Source: Candidatus Krumholzibacteriota bacterium
GTDB lineage: Bacteria; Krumholzibacteriota; Krumholzibacteriia; LZORAL124-64-63
Reading direction: 5' to 3'
Length of the DNA stretch: 64,000 nucleotides
Assembly: GCA_022711765.1 (NCBI GenBank)
Contig: JAKLEB010000002.1
Span: 610,368-674,367, forward strand
In this document: piece after piece, positions 36,659 to 46,787 of the stretch
How positions within the stretch are numbered: position 1 is the stretch's first letter
How the letters are laid out: each line of letters opens with the position of its first letter
Program-made: the position numbers and the translations under genes
The notes under the pieces: model-generated
Told to the model about the DNA's origin: nothing
Seen by the model: the letters and a program-made list of their open reading frames with translations, nothing else
Databases searched by the model: none

Positions 36659-37590
36659 TCGGCTCGCCTCCGGTGCGCCTCGAGGCCGACGAGGTCGGCA
36701 AGTGGTTCGGCGAGGTGGTCGCGGTGGGTCGCTGTTCGCTGGAGGTCGGCCGCGGCGTGGTCGGGCTGCTCGGGCAGAACGGGGCGGGCAAGACGACCCT
36801 CTTCAAGCTGCTGGCCGGACTCATCACGCCGAGCCGCGGCGTGGTGCGGCTCGACGGACTGCCGTTGCGCGACCACGTGGGCCTGTACCGCCGCGTCGGT
36901 TTCTGTCCGGAGAGCGACGCGTTGCCGGGCTGGCTCACCGGCCGGGAGTTCCTGACGATGCTGGTCCGCCTGGCCGGCGTGCCGAGCGAACGGGTCAAGC
37001 CGCGGGTGGGCGAGCTGCTCGAGCGCTTCGCGCTCACGGGCGCCGCGAACCGGCGGCTCGGCGGCTACTCCAAGGGCATGCGTCAGAAGCTCAAGCTGGC
37101 CCAGGCCCTCGCTCACGATCCGGACATCCTGTTCATGGACGAACCGCTCAACGGCATGGACCCGGTGAGCCGGCGCGACGCGATCGGCGCGATCCACGCG
37201 CTCGGCGACGAGGGCCGGACCGTGCTCGTCTCCAGCCACATCCTGCCCGAGGTCGAGGAGATGACCCGCCGCATCGTGCTGATCCATCGCGGCAAGGTCC
37301 TCGCCGAGGGCGACGTCACCGAGATCCGCGACCTGATCCCCGAGCACCCCACGGTGGTGTCCCTGCGCTGCGAGCGTCCGCGCGAGCTCGCGTCGTTCCT
37401 CGTCCGGCAGGACCACGTGATGGGCGTCGAGTGCGACGGCCAGGACCGCGTCGTCGTGCGGACCGACCATGCGCTCGCCTTCTATCGAGCGCTCCCCGGC
37501 CAGCTGCTGGCCTCGGGCCTCGCGGTGGAGGAGATCCACACGCTCGACGACAACCTCGAGTCGGTCTTCAGCTACCTGACCGACGACTGA
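36655..37590 (+). CDS. ABC transporter ATP-binding protein (second of the operon)
   Basis: The 311-residue ATPase has Walker A GQNGAGKTT at 40-48, signature YSKGMRQK at 138-145 and Walker B ILFMDEP at 158-164 with LNGMDPVSR. It is a clear paralogue of the first ATPase in the operon. ATGA overlap with the upstream permease supports the ATG at 36655. After the ATPase core, residues 220-311 form a regulatory C-terminal region. It is expected to pair with the permease encoded 13 bases downstream. Confidence 0.93.
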   Translation: MIGSPPVRLEADEVGKWFGEVVAVGRCSLEVGRGVVGLLGQNGAGKTTLFKLLAGLITPSRGVVRLDGLPLRDHVGLYRRVGFCPESDALPGWLTGREFLTMLVRLAGVPSERVKPRVGELLERFALTGAANRRLGGYSKGMRQKLKLAQALAHDPDILFMDEPLNGMDPVSRRDAIGAIHALGDEGRTVLVSSHILPEVEEMTRRIVLIHRGKVLAEGDVTEIRDLIPEHPTVVSLRCERPRELASFLVRQDHVMGVECDGQDRVVVRTDHALAFYRALPGQLLASGLAVEEIHTLDDNLESVFSYLTDD

Positions 37591-37603
37591 CCGGAGGGCC
37601 GCC

Positions 37604-38446
37604 ATGTCCCGCGACGCCGACGCCATCGTGCCCGCCCCGCTGCCCGACCTCACCGCGGCCCGGATCGTGGCCGCCGCCACCTGGCGCGAGCTGCTCCGGC
37701 GCCGCCGCCTGCTGAGCCTGGGCGTCCTGCTGCTGCTGCCTGTGCTCCTGCTGGTCGCGGTCAGCCTCTGGTATCCCGGCGAGGCGCCGGCCGGTCTCTT
37801 GCTCGCACTCCTGGCCGGCGAGATCTACATTCCGTTCCTGCTGCCCATCGTCGCGATGGCGCTCGGCGCGCCGGCCATCAGCGAGCCCATCGCCGAGGGT
37901 ACGCTCGTCTATTTCTGGACCCGGCCGCTCAACCGGCCGGCGCTCTACCTGGGCCGCATCCTGGCCGCGGCGCTGGTGGCGTGCGCGATGGTCCTCCTCT
38001 CGCAGGCGGCGGTCTTCGCGACCCTCCTGTCCGCGGATTTCGGCGGCGTCGATCTTGCCCTGGTGCGCCTGCACGCCGAGATGACCGTGGTCACCCTGCT
38101 GGGCGCGGTGGGCTACACCGCGCTCTTCGGGTGCTTCGGCGCCGGTTTCAAGAGGCCGCTCGTGCCGGCCATCCTGTTCGCGTTCGGCTGGGAGCCGCTG
38201 GTCGCGAACATCCCGCAGCGGATCCAGGAGTGGACGCTCCGTTTCCACCTGCGCAACCTCGTGCACTGGCCGGCGGAACAGACGACCGACATCCGCGGTT
38301 TCCTCGAGACCCTGCTCAACCGGGCGCTCTCGCGCGATCCGGTCCCGGTCTGGCACTCGATCCTGGTGCTCGTGCTCGTGATCGCGGTCTCGACGGCGGC
38401 GGGCGTCGTGCTCCTGCGCCGCCGGCAGCTCGACCGGCAGGGCTGA
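37604..38446 (+). CDS. ABC-2 type permease (second of the operon)
   Basis: The 280-residue polytopic protein is a paralogue of the operon's first permease. It has a basic cytoplasmic entry (WRELLRRRRLL), at least six hydrophobic helices, and the conserved SEPIAEGTLVYFWTRPLNR loop (seen as EPIAEGTL and TRPLNRP). The ATG has GGAGGG eight bases upstream. With the neighbouring ATPase it makes the second ATPase-permease pair, so the operon may encode one heteromeric exporter or two related ones. Confidence 0.88.
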   Translation: MSRDADAIVPAPLPDLTAARIVAAATWRELLRRRRLLSLGVLLLLPVLLLVAVSLWYPGEAPAGLLLALLAGEIYIPFLLPIVAMALGAPAISEPIAEGTLVYFWTRPLNRPALYLGRILAAALVACAMVLLSQAAVFATLLSADFGGVDLALVRLHAEMTVVTLLGAVGYTALFGCFGAGFKRPLVPAILFAFGWEPLVANIPQRIQEWTLRFHLRNLVHWPAEQTTDIRGFLETLLNRALSRDPVPVWHSILVLVLVIAVSTAAGVVLLRRRQLDRQG

Positions 38447-38448
38447 CC

Positions 38449-39087
38449 ATGCCGCCGCCGCCCCGCCGGCCCCTCGCCCGCAGGTTCTTCGCCCGCGACA
38501 CGCTCACGGTGGCGCGCGAGCTGGTCGGCTGCACGCTCTGGACGGTCGTGCGCGGCCGGGTCTGCGCCGGCCGCATCGTGGAAGTGGAGGCGTACCTCGG
38601 CGAGCGCGACCCCGCGAGCCATGCCGGGCGGGGTCCGACCCCGCGCAGCGGCATCATGTTCGGTCCGCCGGGCGTGGCGTACGTCTACCTGTCCTACGGC
38701 GTCCATCACTGCCTCAACGCCGTGACCGAGCCGGAGGGCCGAGCGGGCGCCGTGCTCCTGCGAGCGCTCGAACCGCTCGTCGGGCTCGCCGCCATGGGCG
38801 AGCGTCGCGGCCGCGGACCCGACGCCCTGGTCTGCGCCGGTCCCGGCCGCCTGTGCCGGGCGCTGGGCATCGACCTGGCCTGGAACGGCCTGCCGCTCGC
38901 GGGCCGGCTCGAATCTGCCGCGAACAATCCGGCCGGCCGCCGCGTATGGATCGCCGCCGGTCGAGCGCCAGGACGGCTCGCGGCCGGACCTCGCATCGGG
39001 ATCCGGCGAGCGGTCGAAGCGCCCTACCGCTTCTGCGATCCGGACAGCCCGAGCCTGAGCCGGCCTCCGGGACCGGGGATCCTTTGA
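38449..39087 (+). CDS. 3-Methyladenine (alkyladenine) DNA glycosylase, AAG/Mpg family
   Basis: This 212-residue enzyme removes alkylated purines at the start of base-excision repair. The general-base glutamate is E47 in IVEVEAYLG. FGPPGVAYVYLSYGVHHCLNAV (given as YVYLSYGVHHCLN) is the family signature for the intercalating loop region. ATG 38449 is two bases after the ABC permease stop, so it probably rides on that transcript, and the upstream in-frame extension is rejected. A promoter for the peptidase genes overlaps its 3' end. Confidence 0.93.
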   Translation: MPPPPRRPLARRFFARDTLTVARELVGCTLWTVVRGRVCAGRIVEVEAYLGERDPASHAGRGPTPRSGIMFGPPGVAYVYLSYGVHHCLNAVTEPEGRAGAVLLRALEPLVGLAAMGERRGRGPDALVCAGPGRLCRALGIDLAWNGLPLAGRLESAANNPAGRRVWIAAGRAPGRLAAGPRIGIRRAVEAPYRFCDPDSPSLSRPPGPGIL

Positions 39088-39112
39088 CAGCGCCCCGGCC
39101 TGGCACTAGCGT
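39084..39112 (+). promoter_or_regulatory. Candidate promoter of the M16 peptidase pair
   Basis: A perfect -35 TTGACA at 39084-39089 overlaps the glycosylase stop codon. A -10 of TAGCGT follows after 17 bases (39107-39112). The leader to the first M16 ATG would be about 105 bases. Confidence 0.5.
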
Positions 39113-39224
39113 TGCGGGCGCGGGTTGCGCCATCGTGATCGAGCGTCACGCGTCCGCGCCGCCGGGGACGCGATTACCGGTCCTCGCGCGGCGCGGGGGC
39201 CATCAGTACGGAGGCTTCACGCCC

Positions 39225-40730
39225 ATGCGAGTATTCATGCGCCGGGCGGCCCTCGCGGCCGCGGTCCTGCTGGTGGGGATCCTGCCCGCCTTCGCCGGGA
39301 CCTATCTGGAGCTCCAGGACGAGATCAAGGAATTCACCCTCGAGAACGGCGTTCGCTTCATCGTTCGCGAGGACCACGCGGTGCCCGTGTTTTCCTTCTT
39401 CACGGTGGTGCGGATCGGCAGCGCCAACGAGGTGCGCGGGATCACGGGGATCTCGCACGTGCTCGAGCACATGGCCTTCAAGGGGACGAGCGTGATCGGC
39501 ACGACGGACATCAAGAAGGAGCGCGAAGCCATGGCGGCCGAGGACCGCGCCTACGCGGCGCTCAAGGCCGAACGCGCCCGGGGCGCCGACACCGATCCCG
39601 ATCAGCTCGCCGCCCTCGAGGCGGAATTCGCCAAGGCCAGGGACGCCGCCCGCCAGTTCGTGATCAGCAACCAGTACGGCCAGATCGTCGAGAGCCACGG
39701 CGGCGTGGGGCTGAACGCGAGCACCTGGACCGACTACACCGAGTATCATTACAGCCTGCCCAGCAACCGCCTCGAGCTCTGGGCCTACCTCGAGGGCAGC
39801 CGCATGGCCGACATCGTGCTGCGCGAGTTCTACACGGAGAAGGACGGACCGGTGACCGAGGAGCGCCGGATGCGCGTGGACGACAGCCCGATGGGCAAGC
39901 TCTTCATGGAGCAGTTCCAGAACCTGGCCTTCGAAGCGAACGGCTACCACCACTCGACGATCGGCTACATGTCCGATCTGAACACCATGACGCGCCAGGA
40001 CGCGCAGGAGTACTACGACCGGCACTACATCGGGCCCAACATCACCGTGGCCGTGGTCGGCGACGTGGCGGCAGCCGACGTCGAGAAGTACGCCAGGAAG
40101 TACTTCGCGAAGATCCCCACGGGCACTCCCGAGTTCATGGAGACCATCGAGCCCGAACAACTGGGCGAGAAGCGGCTGGTGGTCAAGCAGGATGCTCAGC
40201 CCCTGCTTTTGATCGGTTACAAGATCGAGGGGATCAACCACCCCGACTGGCCGGTCTACCAGGCGATCGCCGATATTCTCGGCCAGGGGCGGACGAGCCG
40301 GCTCTACGCGGAAGCGGTCAAGAAGCAGCAGAAAGCCGTGCAGTGCGCCGCGTTCGCCGGGTATCCGGGGTTGCGCTACCGGACGCTGCTCACCGTGCTC
40401 GGCGTGCCGGCGAAGGACGTCACGGCGGCCGAGCTCGAGACGATCGCGCTGGCGGAGATCCAGCGGCTGGTGGACGAGGGCGCGACGGCCGACGAGCTGG
40501 CCGGCGTCAAGCGCCGCGCCCGGGCCGACTTCCTGCGCGGGCTCGAGGGCAACAACGGGCTCGCGAGCCAGCTGGCGATGACCCAGGCCATGTCCGGCGA
40601 CTGGCGAGACCTGTTCACGGAGGTCGCGCGTCTGGAAGCGGTGACCCTCGAGGACATCCAGCGCGTCGCCGCGCAGATCTTCACGGAACAGAACCGAACC
40701 GTCGCTCTGAGCGAGAACGTGGAGTCCTAG
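39225..40730 (+). CDS. M16 family zinc metallopeptidase (catalytic subunit)
   Basis: The 501-residue protein has a signal peptide (basic MRVFMRR, hydrophobic to about residue 24). The inverted zinc motif HxxEH is intact as H78, E81 and H82, with the third-ligand glutamate expected in VTEERRM (E212/E213). An insert of about 55 charged, helical residues (95-150) separates the zinc motif from the rest, as in many pitrilysin-like bacterial forms. It ends after the inactive second M16 half (GYKIEG, QGRTSRLYAE). It probably acts in the periplasm with the next gene's product, 31 bases downstream. Confidence 0.93.
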   Translation: MRVFMRRAALAAAVLLVGILPAFAGTYLELQDEIKEFTLENGVRFIVREDHAVPVFSFFTVVRIGSANEVRGITGISHVLEHMAFKGTSVIGTTDIKKEREAMAAEDRAYAALKAERARGADTDPDQLAALEAEFAKARDAARQFVISNQYGQIVESHGGVGLNASTWTDYTEYHYSLPSNRLELWAYLEGSRMADIVLREFYTEKDGPVTEERRMRVDDSPMGKLFMEQFQNLAFEANGYHHSTIGYMSDLNTMTRQDAQEYYDRHYIGPNITVAVVGDVAAADVEKYARKYFAKIPTGTPEFMETIEPEQLGEKRLVVKQDAQPLLLIGYKIEGINHPDWPVYQAIADILGQGRTSRLYAEAVKKQQKAVQCAAFAGYPGLRYRTLLTVLGVPAKDVTAAELETIALAEIQRLVDEGATADELAGVKRRARADFLRGLEGNNGLASQLAMTQAMSGDWRDLFTEVARLEAVTLEDIQRVAAQIFTEQNRTVALSENVES

Positions 40731-40761
40731 CCGCCGCGAGCGAGCAGAGAAAGGACAGGCG

Positions 40762-42885
40762 ATGATGACGACGCGGATGATCCTCAAGCTCCTCGTGGCG
40801 ATCGGCGCGATCGCACTCGCGGCTGGCGTCGCCAGCGCCAAGGCGCCCTGGGAGAAGATCAAGATCCCCGAGCTCGACACCTTCGAGATGCCGGCCTACG
40901 AGCGCGTGGAGCTGCCTAGTGGCATGGTCCTGTATCTGGCCGAAGACCACTTCGTGCCCATGATCGAGCTCTCGGCCCAGATCATGGTCGGCTCGATCTA
41001 CGAGGACGCGGACAAGGTCGGACTGGCCGCGATGGCCGGCAGCGTGCTCCGCACCGGCGGCGCCGGAGAGCGCAGCGGCGACGAGATCGACAGCCTCGTC
41101 GAGGCTCGCGGCATGGACCTCGAGACCTGGGTCGGCCAGACGACGGGCGGCGCCTACCTGAGCTGCCTGACGGAGGACATCGACCTCGGCCTGGCCCTGC
41201 TCGCGGACGTCCTGATGCGGCCTCGATTCGCCGACGACAAGATCGAGCTGGCGAAGCAGATGCAGAAGGCGGCCATCGCCCGCCGCAACGACGAACCGCT
41301 GTCGATCGCCATGCGCGAGTTGCCCAAGGTCCTCTTCGGCGCCGACCATCCGCTGGCGCGGCACCCGGAGTACGCCTCGATCGCCGCCGTGACGCGCGCC
41401 AACCTGCAGGAATTCCATGACGCCTACTTCCATCCGGAGCGGATGTACCTGGTCGTGATCGGCGACTTCGCCGCGGACGAGATGGCCGGTCGGATCGAGG
41501 CGGCGTTCGCGGGGTGGCCGGCGGCGCCGGCGCCGCTGCCCGCCGATCCCGAGATCCCGCGGCTGCCGCGCACGGTGAACGTGGCGGCCAAGGACGGCCT
41601 GTCCCAGGCCACGGTTCTGCTCGGACACAAGGGCATCCGCAACGACGATCCCGATTACGCGGCGATCCAGGTCGCGGCCGAGATCCTGGGCGGCGGGTTC
41701 AACAGCCGGCTGTTCAAGGAGATCCGGTCCAACCGGGGCCTCGCGTACTCGGTCGGCTCCTCGCCCGGCACTGGCTGGCGCTATCCCGGCGCGTTCCTGG
41801 CGTACACGATGACCAGGAACGACGCGGTCGAGGCGGCGGCGAAGGGCATCCTCGGCGAGATCGACAAGATGCTGAACGAGCCGGTGACGGAGGACGAGCT
41901 GCAGGCGGCCAAGGACCTGATCCTCAACAGCGAGGTGTTCAACTACGACACCAAGCGCGAGGTCCTCGATCGGCTGGTCCTCTTCGAGATGTACGGTTAC
42001 GCGCCGGACTTCCTGCAGACCTACCAGGAGGCGGTCAAGGCGCTGACGCCGGCGGCGATGCAGGCCGCCTGCCAGCGCGTGTGGAAACCGGCCGAGCTGA
42101 GCGTCCTGGTCGTCGGCACGCCGTCCGAGTTCGACGGAGACCTGAGCACCTTCGGCCCCGTCAACCAGATCGACATCACCATTCCCGCGCCCAAGGCGAC
42201 GCTGGTCATTCCCGAGGCGACGGCGGAGAGCCTGGCGCAAGGCAAGGCGCGCATGCTGAAGCTCCGCGACCGGACGGGCGGCAAGGCGTTCGCGAACGTC
42301 AAGGGCTGGCACGAATCCAGCGAGATGACCGTCCAGACCCAGATGGGCGCGCTCGCCATCACGATCGACCAGACCGTCCAGCTGCCGGATCACCTGCGCA
42401 TCGTGACCAAGCTGCCGTTCGGCGAGCAGGTCCAGGTCGTCGCCGGCGACCAGGGGTGGGCCGTCGGCATGGGGCAGCAGAAGGACCTGACCGCGGGCGA
42501 GGTCGCCGAGTTGCGCAAGGCGATCGACCAGGAGACCTTCGGCATCCTGCGCCGCGTCGATGAACTCGAGTTCCAGGCGCTCGCGCCGCTGGAGGTCGGC
42601 GGCAAGCTGTGCAACCCGGTCGTCGTCGAGTTCGATGACGAGGCGACGATCATGTACCTGGACGCCGAGACGGATCTCCTGGTGATGGTCCAGAGTCCGG
42701 CGACCAGCCCGATGACCGGCAGTCCGGTCACCCAGAAGGTCTACGTCCAGGGGTATCAGGACCTGAGCGGGTTCACGCTGCCGGGGACCCTCAAGATCAC
42801 TCACGACGACGAGGACTTCGCCGACGTCACGGTCAAGTCCTTCGAGGTCAATCCGGCGGTGGACCCGGCGCTGTTCGAGAAGTAG
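40762..42885 (+). CDS. Catalytically inactive M16 subunit with C-terminal LolA-like domain
   Basis: The 707-residue exported protein (signal peptide to about residue 26) has two M16 halves over residues 45-470. At the place of the zinc motif it reads LAAMAGSVLRTGG, with no HxxEH, so it cannot be catalytic alone. The second half keeps the substrate-binding GGGFNSRLFKEIRSNRGLAYSV region (read as GGGFNSRLF and RGLAYSV). Such active/inactive pairs form heterodimers. Residues about 505-707 are extra: beta-rich sequence with VQLPDHLRIV and QVVAGDQGWAV resembling LolA/LppX-type lipoprotein-sorting folds. That assignment is by pattern only. Confidence 0.9.
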   Translation: MMTTRMILKLLVAIGAIALAAGVASAKAPWEKIKIPELDTFEMPAYERVELPSGMVLYLAEDHFVPMIELSAQIMVGSIYEDADKVGLAAMAGSVLRTGGAGERSGDEIDSLVEARGMDLETWVGQTTGGAYLSCLTEDIDLGLALLADVLMRPRFADDKIELAKQMQKAAIARRNDEPLSIAMRELPKVLFGADHPLARHPEYASIAAVTRANLQEFHDAYFHPERMYLVVIGDFAADEMAGRIEAAFAGWPAAPAPLPADPEIPRLPRTVNVAAKDGLSQATVLLGHKGIRNDDPDYAAIQVAAEILGGGFNSRLFKEIRSNRGLAYSVGSSPGTGWRYPGAFLAYTMTRNDAVEAAAKGILGEIDKMLNEPVTEDELQAAKDLILNSEVFNYDTKREVLDRLVLFEMYGYAPDFLQTYQEAVKALTPAAMQAACQRVWKPAELSVLVVGTPSEFDGDLSTFGPVNQIDITIPAPKATLVIPEATAESLAQGKARMLKLRDRTGGKAFANVKGWHESSEMTVQTQMGALAITIDQTVQLPDHLRIVTKLPFGEQVQVVAGDQGWAVGMGQQKDLTAGEVAELRKAIDQETFGILRRVDELEFQALAPLEVGGKLCNPVVVEFDDEATIMYLDAETDLLVMVQSPATSPMTGSPVTQKVYVQGYQDLSGFTLPGTLKITHDDEDFADVTVKSFEVNPAVDPALFEK

Positions 42886-42905
42886 TCTCCGGAACGAGCT
42901 CTCGG

Positions 42906-42952
42906 CCGGACAGCGGGCGGCGCCGCGGGGCGCCGCCCGTCGCCGTGTCCGG
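42906..42952 (+). terminator. Two-tier hairpin downstream of the M16 pair
   Basis: An inner stem pairs CGGGCGGCGCC (42914-42924) with 42929-42939 over a four-base loop. An outer stem pairs CCGGACA (42906-42912) with TGTCCGG (42946-42952). It starts 21 bases after the stop. No T-run follows directly (GTGGAAGAAAATT). Confidence 0.6.
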
Positions 42953-42959
42953 TGGAAGA

Positions 42960-43047
42960 AAATTGGCTGCTTCAAGGTCCACCCGGGTGACTTGGAGGAA
43001 TTGCGCGCGTTCCACGGGCCCCGGGATTGTCGCCAAAGAAGCAGCCG
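42960..43047 (-). ncRNA. Candidate small RNA with complementary ends
   Basis: On the minus strand a perfect TATAAT (43053-43058) is followed by a predicted start near 43046. From there the RNA would begin GGCTGCTTC (43046-43038) and end GAAGCAGCC (42973-42965), which pair perfectly, then AATTTTC as a weak terminator tail. Inside, two CCCGGG blocks and GGAA/TTCC can pair to extend a rod-like fold. No convincing -35 box is seen (TTGTGG lies too close). It is not a tRNA, and the SRP RNA tetraloop and asymmetric loop are absent. Entirely a prediction from sequence pattern. Confidence 0.35.
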
Positions 43048-43246
43048 TAATCATTATAGCACAAAAAAACACCCACAATGGGGTAGAATTTGTTGCGGCA
43101 AGATCAACCGAATAAGTCGGGTCCGCGCCGGGTACCTTGCCTCGCCGGCGCGGCGCGGTCGCACCCGCAACCCGCGGCGAGCGTGTCCGTAGTGATCTCT
43201 TGCGACCTCGACCTTGCGGCCGCGCGGAGACGGAGGAGGACGACCG

Positions 43247-43507
43247 ATGATCGAAGGAATCCTGGTTCTCGCCCTGTTGATCTTCGCCGGCGCGATCGTG
43301 GTCGGGCTGGTGAAGCTCGTCTTCGGCCTGGTGTTGCTGCCGCTCAAGTTGTTCGCTGCGCTTGCCGCCGGATTGCTCGCGCTCGTCGTCGGGTTGCCCC
43401 TCCTGGTGGTCGGGCTGGTGTTCGGCGCCGTCCTTCCCCTGGTCCTGCTTCTCCTGCTGGCTCCCGCGCTGCTCCTCGGTGGGCTGCTCTGCGCGCTCCT
43501 GGCCTGA
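43247..43507 (+). CDS. Small hydrophobic membrane protein
   Basis: The 86-residue product is almost entirely hydrophobic, forming two to three membrane helices (about 2-24, 28-52 and 55-85) with only two lysines (K23, K34) and one acidic residue (E3). GGAGGAGGA stands seven bases before the ATG, one of the strongest ribosome sites in the window, which argues that it is real. I do not recognise a family. Its TGA overlaps a possible CTG start of the following barrel gene. Confidence 0.7.
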   Translation: MIEGILVLALLIFAGAIVVGLVKLVFGLVLLPLKLFAALAAGLLALVVGLPLLVVGLVFGAVLPLVLLLLLAPALLLGGLLCALLA

Positions 43508-43533
43508 CGCGCCCGACGGTCGCCTCCTGGCTC

Positions 43534-45060
43534 GTGATGCTCGCGCTGGTCTCGCCGTCGGCCGGACCGGCCGCGCCGGCCGTCGAGTCCGACCTGCGCG
43601 TCGTCCCCTGGCACAGTCTGAGACGAGCGGCCCTGCTGGGCGGCGAGTTCGTCGCGCCCTACCGCCCCGTCAGCGAGCGCGAGCTCGCGCGATTGCTGGA
43701 GCGCGCCGGCGCTCGAGCGCGCCGCGGAGCGATCCGTGGCGAATGGTCCGGATTCGAACTCGCGGCGGGCGGCCGGGTCGCGCTGTGGGAGCTCGGACCG
43801 GGCAACCTGGTCGCCGCTGAGTCCGGGCTGGCGGGCAACGGTCTGGTCCTCGTGGCCGAAGCTGACCTCGAGGTCACGAACGGCCGCTGGTGGGCCGGAT
43901 TCGTCCCGCGGCTCGGCGGACGGCTGGCGCGCTCGGGCCCGACCGTTCCCGGCGCCCTGCTCGATGGCAACTGGCCGCCGCCGACGAACCGCCCAGCGCT
44001 GGCCGCCGCGCGCCGCGACGAGGCCTGGCGCGTCACCGTGCCTCGCGCCGCGGGCGGGGTGGCGTTCGGTTCGTGGGCGATCGCCGCCGGCGTGTTCCCG
44101 GCGGCGGTGGGGCCCGGCCTGGCGGGCGACGGCCTGACCCTGACGAGCCAGTCGGCGAGCCTGCCGCAGGTCGTCCTGCGCCGCACGGCTCCGTTTGCCT
44201 GGTCCGGGGCCATGGGGCCGCTCGATCCGGATCACCTGCTCCTGCGGGTGGGACTCGCGTCCGAACAGACCATCGCGTACGAAGACGAGTGGGGCCGCCA
44301 GTCGCGGCGCGACCGGCCGCTCTTCTGCCAGTGGTTGCTGACCTGGAACCACACCTCCTGGTGGCGCACCACGCTGACCCACGCGTCGCTGGCGGCGCCG
44401 CGCGCCGGCCAGACCCTGTGGGGCGACCTCCTGCAGATCAACGCCCCTCTGCTCTCGGCGACGTGGAACGAGGTCGACTACGGCCCGGTCACCGACCGGA
44501 TCTTCACCGCGACGATGGAGGCGCGCTTCCGCGCCGCGCCCTGGCCGCTGTTGCCGCGGGGGGCCGGGCGGCTCTTCTGGGAGTACGGCGGCGAGGATTT
44601 CCGGCCGTACGACAGCGTGCCGGTCGTCCCCGAGATCAGCGCGCCGGCGTCGCTGGTGGGCTGCGAGCTGGTCGACGAGCGCTGGGATCTCGGCCTCGAG
44701 TACCTCGAGACTCGCCACCCGCTGGTGCTATGGTACGGTAACTCCGGGTTCGACCGTGGCTACAGCCACGACGGGGTCGTCCTCGGCCACCCCCTCGGCG
44801 GTGCGGCCGAGAGCTGGACCGCGGTGGTGCGGCTTCGGCCCCGATCGGGCGCCTGCGAGTGGGAGCTGCGCGGCCGGACGAGCGCCTGGGACATGGCGGG
44901 GCGCCTGCCGTCGCGAGCGGAGGTCCGCGAGCTGAGCGTCGGCTGGCGCTCCATAGCCGCCGGCGGCCGCGAGTGGATCCTGGCCGCGAGCTGGCTGGCG
45001 GAGGACGTCGCGACCGGACGAGCCGACTGGTTGCAGGCCCGGGCCGAGTGTCGTTTCTGA
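43534..45060 (+). CDS. Wzi-like capsule-assembly outer membrane protein
   Basis: The protein (508 residues from this GTG) has a signal-like N-terminus and then RRAALLGGEFVAPYRPVSERELARLL, a periplasmic helical start typical of the capsule-assembly Wzi family (blocks AAGVFP, GPLDPDHLLLRVG, WRTTLTH and WYGNSGFDRGYSHDG). The rest alternates polar and aromatic residues as in an 18-strand barrel. Wzi anchors group 1 capsule in E. coli; no capsule genes are adjacent. The start is uncertain: GTG 43534, ATG 43537, or a CTG at 43504 that overlaps the upstream stop and would give a better signal peptide. Confidence 0.78.
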   Translation: MMLALVSPSAGPAAPAVESDLRVVPWHSLRRAALLGGEFVAPYRPVSERELARLLERAGARARRGAIRGEWSGFELAAGGRVALWELGPGNLVAAESGLAGNGLVLVAEADLEVTNGRWWAGFVPRLGGRLARSGPTVPGALLDGNWPPPTNRPALAAARRDEAWRVTVPRAAGGVAFGSWAIAAGVFPAAVGPGLAGDGLTLTSQSASLPQVVLRRTAPFAWSGAMGPLDPDHLLLRVGLASEQTIAYEDEWGRQSRRDRPLFCQWLLTWNHTSWWRTTLTHASLAAPRAGQTLWGDLLQINAPLLSATWNEVDYGPVTDRIFTATMEARFRAAPWPLLPRGAGRLFWEYGGEDFRPYDSVPVVPEISAPASLVGCELVDERWDLGLEYLETRHPLVLWYGNSGFDRGYSHDGVVLGHPLGGAAESWTAVVRLRPRSGACEWELRGRTSAWDMAGRLPSRAEVRELSVGWRSIAAGGREWILAASWLAEDVATGRADWLQARAECRF

Positions 45061-45080
45061 AATCCGCGAGGAGGTTCGCC

Positions 45081-46780
<1,700 letters not shown>

Positions 46781-46787
<7 letters not shown>

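Larger units (their letters stand above)
42886..43246. other. 361-base intergenic region: hairpin, candidate sRNA, AT-rich island
   Basis: The region contains a composite hairpin right after the M16 gene, a long-range inverted repeat with a TATAAT on the minus strand (separate entry), and an AT-rich patch at 43046-43092 with a run of seven A. The right half leads into the ribosome site of the small membrane protein. An open minus-strand frame of 76 codons exists here but has no ribosome site or recognisable protein features. Confidence 0.6.

Noticed and set aside
42960..43047. Signal recognition particle RNA, suggested by GAAGCAGCC on the minus strand
   Set aside because: The GGAA tetraloop and asymmetric loop of helix 8 are missing, and the 5' end pairs perfectly with GAAGCAGCC, unlike SRP RNA.
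42848..43078. A 76-codon minus-strand ORF in the intergenic region
   Set aside because: It has no ribosome site, begins in the A/T tract that looks like a promoter, and overlaps the 3' end of the M16 gene.
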